From: an uncultured Nitrospira sp.
Lineage (GTDB): Bacteria; Nitrospirota; Nitrospiria; Nitrospirales; Nitrospiraceae
NCBI GenBank assembly: GCA_902500825.1
Contig: CABVRX010000001.1
Location: 272,648 to 336,647, forward strand
Direction of reading: 5' to 3'
DNA: 64,000 nucleotides
In this document: positions 61,065-64,000 of the stretch, in pieces
Layout: every line of letters begins with the position of its first letter
How positions within the stretch are numbered: position 1 is the first letter of the stretch
Made by a program: the position numbers and the translations under genes
Notes under the pieces: generated by a model
Seen by the model: only the letters and a program-made list of their open reading frames with translations
Told to the model about the DNA's origin: nothing
Databases searched by the model: none

Positions 61065-62288
61065 CTATGCCGCAACCCGTAACTGCCTTGGACCATCCAA
61101 CAAGCTGACCAGCTCGTTGCAATGTTGTGTCCAATTGTACCGACGTTCAATCAAGGCACGACCTTTTTGTGACAGCCGGCTTGCCTCGCCCGGCTCCTGT
61201 AGACGCCTCAAGACCCGTTCAATCGCCCACGCAATGGACCGACCATCGACTCCTTCTGCGACCAGAATAGGATCAACTTGGTTTAAGATCTCCGGAATCG
61301 CCCCAATCGGCGTCCCGATCACGGGCGTTCCGCAGGCCATCGCTTCGACCATCACCAGGCCGAATCCCTCTAATTGGATGCTCGGCATCAGGACAAGGTC
61401 GGCGGCCTGGTAATATTGACAGAGCTGAGATTCTGGAACGAACCCGATCAAACGAACGACGTCACTGAGTCCTTTTCGTCGTATGTCTGTTTGGAGTTGT
61501 TGATACAAGGGACCTTCCCCACCGATTACCAGCATCAGCTCATACCTCACACGGTTCAGCATCTCGATCGCACCCAGCAGATTGTCGAGCCCCATCCTCG
61601 GAACAAGATTTCGAACTGTAAAGAGAATCCTACGATTGATCGGAAGGTTGAGCCTCGTTTTTATGGGTAGTCGGTCTTCTAACGGCACAAAAGCATATGG
61701 ATCGACCGCCCCCGGGATGAGTGCTAGGCGATCGATCGAAATGCCATGCGCACCGATGACCCGCTGGCGCATAAACTGGCTGAGAACAGCCACCTTGTGA
61801 CATCGGGACATCACCGCGCGTTCTACTGAACGCCTAGCTCGAAGATTGGCCTGTCGACGCAAGCTTGCCAGAGTCGCAGAAGTCGAACCGTGCCTCGTCT
61901 CATACTCCTCATGAGCGAGAGAATGGCATAGATAGATCCATCGAGCTGCAGCATAACGACGAGCGAGAATCGGACCGAGCCCAGCCAGCGCCTGATGAAT
62001 AATGACGGCATCCAGTGGTTCGGTCGCACGCAAGTGATCGAACCGTTCAACCGATCGGCGCACTGAAGACCAGAGAAACGCCGCCTCGTGTTTGCGACTG
62101 ACCGCATAGCGCCATTCGCGAATTCCGCTCATCTCCAACACACCCTCTGATACGTGCTCAGGAGCCCGCGTCAGCAGCTCCACGTGATGTCCCAGCGTTG
62201 CCAACCCGAGAGCTTGGTTGCGAAGAACCCGTTCCGCTCCACCGATCACTCGCTCCGCCGAAACCTCGGCTAACATGAGGATATTCAT
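61065..62288 (-). CDS. Glycosyltransferase family 4 protein
   Basis: A protein of 407 residues, GT-B fold. It begins MNILMLAEVSAERVIGGAERV, with the C-domain IPGAVDPYAF, GGEGPLYQQLQTDIRR and MPSIQLEGFGLVMVEAMACG. Its start overlaps the asparagine synthase stop by 4 bp. It works in series with the following transferase in building the surface polymer; donor and acceptor sugars are unknown. Confidence 0.93.
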   Translation of the reverse strand: MNILMLAEVSAERVIGGAERVLRNQALGLATLGHHVELLTRAPEHVSEGVLEMSGIREWRYAVSRKHEAAFLWSSVRRSVERFDHLRATEPLDAVIIHQALAGLGPILARRYAAARWIYLCHSLAHEEYETRHGSTSATLASLRRQANLRARRSVERAVMSRCHKVAVLSQFMRQRVIGAHGISIDRLALIPGAVDPYAFVPLEDRLPIKTRLNLPINRRILFTVRNLVPRMGLDNLLGAIEMLNRVRYELMLVIGGEGPLYQQLQTDIRRKGLSDVVRLIGFVPESQLCQYYQAADLVLMPSIQLEGFGLVMVEAMACGTPVIGTPIGAIPEILNQVDPILVAEGVDGRSIAWAIERVLRRLQEPGEASRLSQKGRALIERRYNWTQHCNELVSLLDGPRQLRVAA

Positions 62289-64000
62289 GAGGCTGCCATC
62301 ACTGTCGTTTGTTCAGCGGAGTCGGCGCGCAAACCTCTATGCCAAAGCTCCAGCACTATCAGCGCATACAATTGATCTGAAAAGTTTCGGCGGCCGCTCT
62401 CGTGTTTCTCCAGCAACCACCTCACATAAGCCGGTTTGACATACCCTCGGTCTTTAATCACATCCTCCGCTAACAGATCGTGTGCCATCTCGCGAAGGTC
62501 CTCGCGAAGCCATCGAGCCATGGGCACCATAAACCCTTGCTTGGGTGCGCGAAGGATTCGATCCGGCAGAAGGCCTCGCAACATTCGACGCATAAACCCT
62601 TTCAATTGCCACCCGGTCAGACGTACCCGGGAGGGAATTCGCAGAGCTGCATCCAAGAGATGATGATCGCAAAATGGGACACGCAACTCGAGTGAGTGCA
62701 TCATACTCATTCGATCCGCCATGCGCAGGAGATCGTCAGGCAGATAACTCTGTAGATCGACACCCATGGCACAGTCCGCTGGGTCGGACGATGGCCACCG
62801 GTCAAATAGAACCTCAACAGACCCAAGCGGCCTGTCGCTGAGGAACATCCCATCCAAACGGTCTCCCCAGAGAGCGCCGTCCCATTCGGCGGGAATGAAC
62901 GTGGTCCAGCGGCGGTATTGCTCGGGAAGCGGAAGATGTCCATCGTTCAGAAATCGTTTCAACCTGGCGGCCTGGTCACGAGCCTGTCCGTCCTCACCGA
63001 TACGCCGACTCCATCCCGCCATCTGCTTACGCAGTACACGAGGAATTCGTTGATACTGTGCAGCCGTACGGAGACCCAAATAGCGTGGATATCCACCGAA
63101 GAGTTCATCTCCACCGATCCCCGACAGCGCAACCGTGACGGTCTGCCGCGCAGCCTTTGAAACGAGATAGGTAGGGATAGCCGAGGAGTCAGCAAACGGC
63201 TCCCCCATACCCTCCACCACTTTCCCGATCAGCGTGATCGCATCCGGCTTCAGAATCGTCTCCGAATGAACGGTCTTGAAGTGATTGGCCAAAAAACGCG
63301 CAGATTCCAACTCGCTGAATGATTGGTCGGACGGATGCTCATAGCCAATCGAGAAGGTCTTGACCGGCCCACTCTGTTCTTTTGCCATCATGGCCAACAA
63401 AGATGCCGAGTCGAGACCACCCGAGAGAAATAACCCCAATGGAACGTCGCTGATCAGGTGAGATTTCACGGTCTCTTCAAAAATATGCAGCACCTCCCGG
63501 CTTGCCTCTTTAGTGGTCCATTGGCTGTGCCTGTGAAGCGTTTCCTCAGGACGGTAGTATTGCAACAACTCCACTCGTCCGTTTGATATGTTCATCGCTT
63601 CGCCTGGACGCAATTGGTGCACGCTGGCGATCATCGTGTCCGGCCCTGGCACATACAAGTGCATCAGGTACTCGGCGACTGCTTCCGGCCGGATCCGCCA
63701 ATCGGGCAAGGCTTCGAGCAGAGACGGAATCTCGGATGAAAATATGACGGAAGGTCCCCTGCCGGTTTCGCATTGTCGAATCGCATAGTACAGCGGCTTG
63801 ATACCAAGGCGATCACGAACCAGCCACGCAGAACGTCGCTCCTGATCCCACAGCGCCACCGCGAACATACCTCGCAATCGACGAAAGGCCTCGAATCCTT
63901 CGTCCTCGTACAGGTGGACCAAGACTTCGGTATCACAGCGAGTCTCAAGTCGATGTCCCCTGTTCACAAGCTCTTGACGCAATTCTCGATAGTTATAAAT
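62285..64000 (-). CDS. Asparagine synthase-type amidotransferase (5' end outside window)
   Basis: The C-terminal 571 residues are visible; the frame is open at base 64000, so the N-terminal catalytic Cys and first part of the glutaminase domain lie outside. The glutaminase part shows IYNYRELRQELVNRGHRLET and RLGIKPLYYA. The synthase part has the PP-loop LSGGLDSASLL and SGIGGDELFGGYPRYLG. In exopolysaccharide and exosortase clusters this family amidates sugar uronic acids or acts on an unknown substrate, so asparagine synthesis should not be assumed. Confidence 0.9.
   Translation of the reverse strand: MYNYRELRQELVNRGHRLETRCDTEVLVHLYEDEGFEAFRRLRGMFAVALWDQERRSAWLVRDRLGIKPLYYAIRQCETGRGPSVIFSSEIPSLLEALPDWRIRPEAVAEYLMHLYVPGPDTMIASVHQLRPGEAMNISNGRVELLQYYRPEETLHRHSQWTTKEASREVLHIFEETVKSHLISDVPLGLFLSGGLDSASLLAMMAKEQSGPVKTFSIGYEHPSDQSFSELESARFLANHFKTVHSETILKPDAITLIGKVVEGMGEPFADSSAIPTYLVSKAARQTVTVALSGIGGDELFGGYPRYLGLRTAAQYQRIPRVLRKQMAGWSRRIGEDGQARDQAARLKRFLNDGHLPLPEQYRRWTTFIPAEWDGALWGDRLDGMFLSDRPLGSVEVLFDRWPSSDPADCAMGVDLQSYLPDDLLRMADRMSMMHSLELRVPFCDHHLLDAALRIPSRVRLTGWQLKGFMRRMLRGLLPDRILRAPKQGFMVPMARWLREDLREMAHDLLAEDVIKDRGYVKPAYVRWLLEKHESGRRNFSDQLYALIVLELWHRGLRADSAEQTTVMAAS

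Overview
The window looks like bacterial chromosome from the phylum Nitrospirota, probably a Nitrospira-type organism. That placement is an inference from gene style: a Ncs6/TtuA-type tRNA thiolase, many TPR and c-type cytochrome proteins, short CxxC zinc-ribbon ORFs, a delta-proteobacteria-like pilA locus and moderately high GC. No rRNA, tRNA or CRISPR array was seen. Most of the window is compact housekeeping and cell-envelope DNA, with three accessory-looking regions.

Region by region. (1) 1-4.5 kb: a tandemly duplicated two-gene envelope module, an OmpA-like protein plus a long coiled-coil protein. One OmpA-like copy is intact; the other is reduced to a 209-bp remnant, although both keep the same upstream and downstream sequences. 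(2) 4.5-12 kb: an RsbR-N-like protein, purH and purD, a small lipoprotein, an FmdB-type zinc ribbon, and the overlapping aspC-coaD-rsmD operon. A 57-codon zinc-ribbon gene lies beside a long hairpin. (3) 12-22 kb: radC, an EF-G-like GTPase with altered motifs, an HtrA protease, a TrkA-C protein, a TtuA-like thiolase, a J-protein with half a zinc finger, a His-rich Spy/CpxP-like protein and ilvD. (4) 22-25.6 kb: pilA followed by a TPR membrane protein, an ABC ATPase and an ABC permease, in the same order as pilA-pilG-pilH-pilI of Myxococcus, with a sigma-54-like promoter. (5) 25.8-33.3 kb: a TPR lipoprotein, dnaB, hisZ, serA and a class V aminotransferase. (6) 33.5-40.4 kb: MltD-like transglycosylase, a membrane TPR protein, bioF, pilT and pilU, a membrane cytochrome c and a YidB-like protein. 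(7) 40.6-46.6 kb: a run of exported proteins (beta-barrel, Slp lipoprotein, Tat-exported intradiol dioxygenase, a lipoprotein with a disrupted 5' end, a DUF4412-like protein, a helical periplasmic protein and two small secreted proteins). (8) 46.7-51.7 kb: a MinD-like ATPase, pyk, a radical SAM protein and an adhesin-E-like protein. (9) 52-53.5 kb: a decayed DUF1778/GNAT toxin-antitoxin pair beside an intact VapBC-type pair. (10) 53.6-64 kb: mtnA, then a tightly packed minus-strand glycan cluster: asparagine synthase, two glycosyltransferases, a PHP-like membrane protein, WbqC, a PIG-L deacetylase, a DegT aminotransferase and a WecA-like transferase.

How they work together. The pilA locus at 22-25 kb and the pilT/pilU pair at 37-39 kb would serve one type IV pilus. 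The last 9 kb would build and modify a surface polysaccharide on a lipid carrier loaded by the WecA-like enzyme. serA and the class V aminotransferase make a serine/glycine pair. The strongest candidates for something undescribed are the duplicated OmpA/coiled-coil module, the exported-protein run at 43-46.6 kb, and the PHP-like membrane protein of the glycan cluster.
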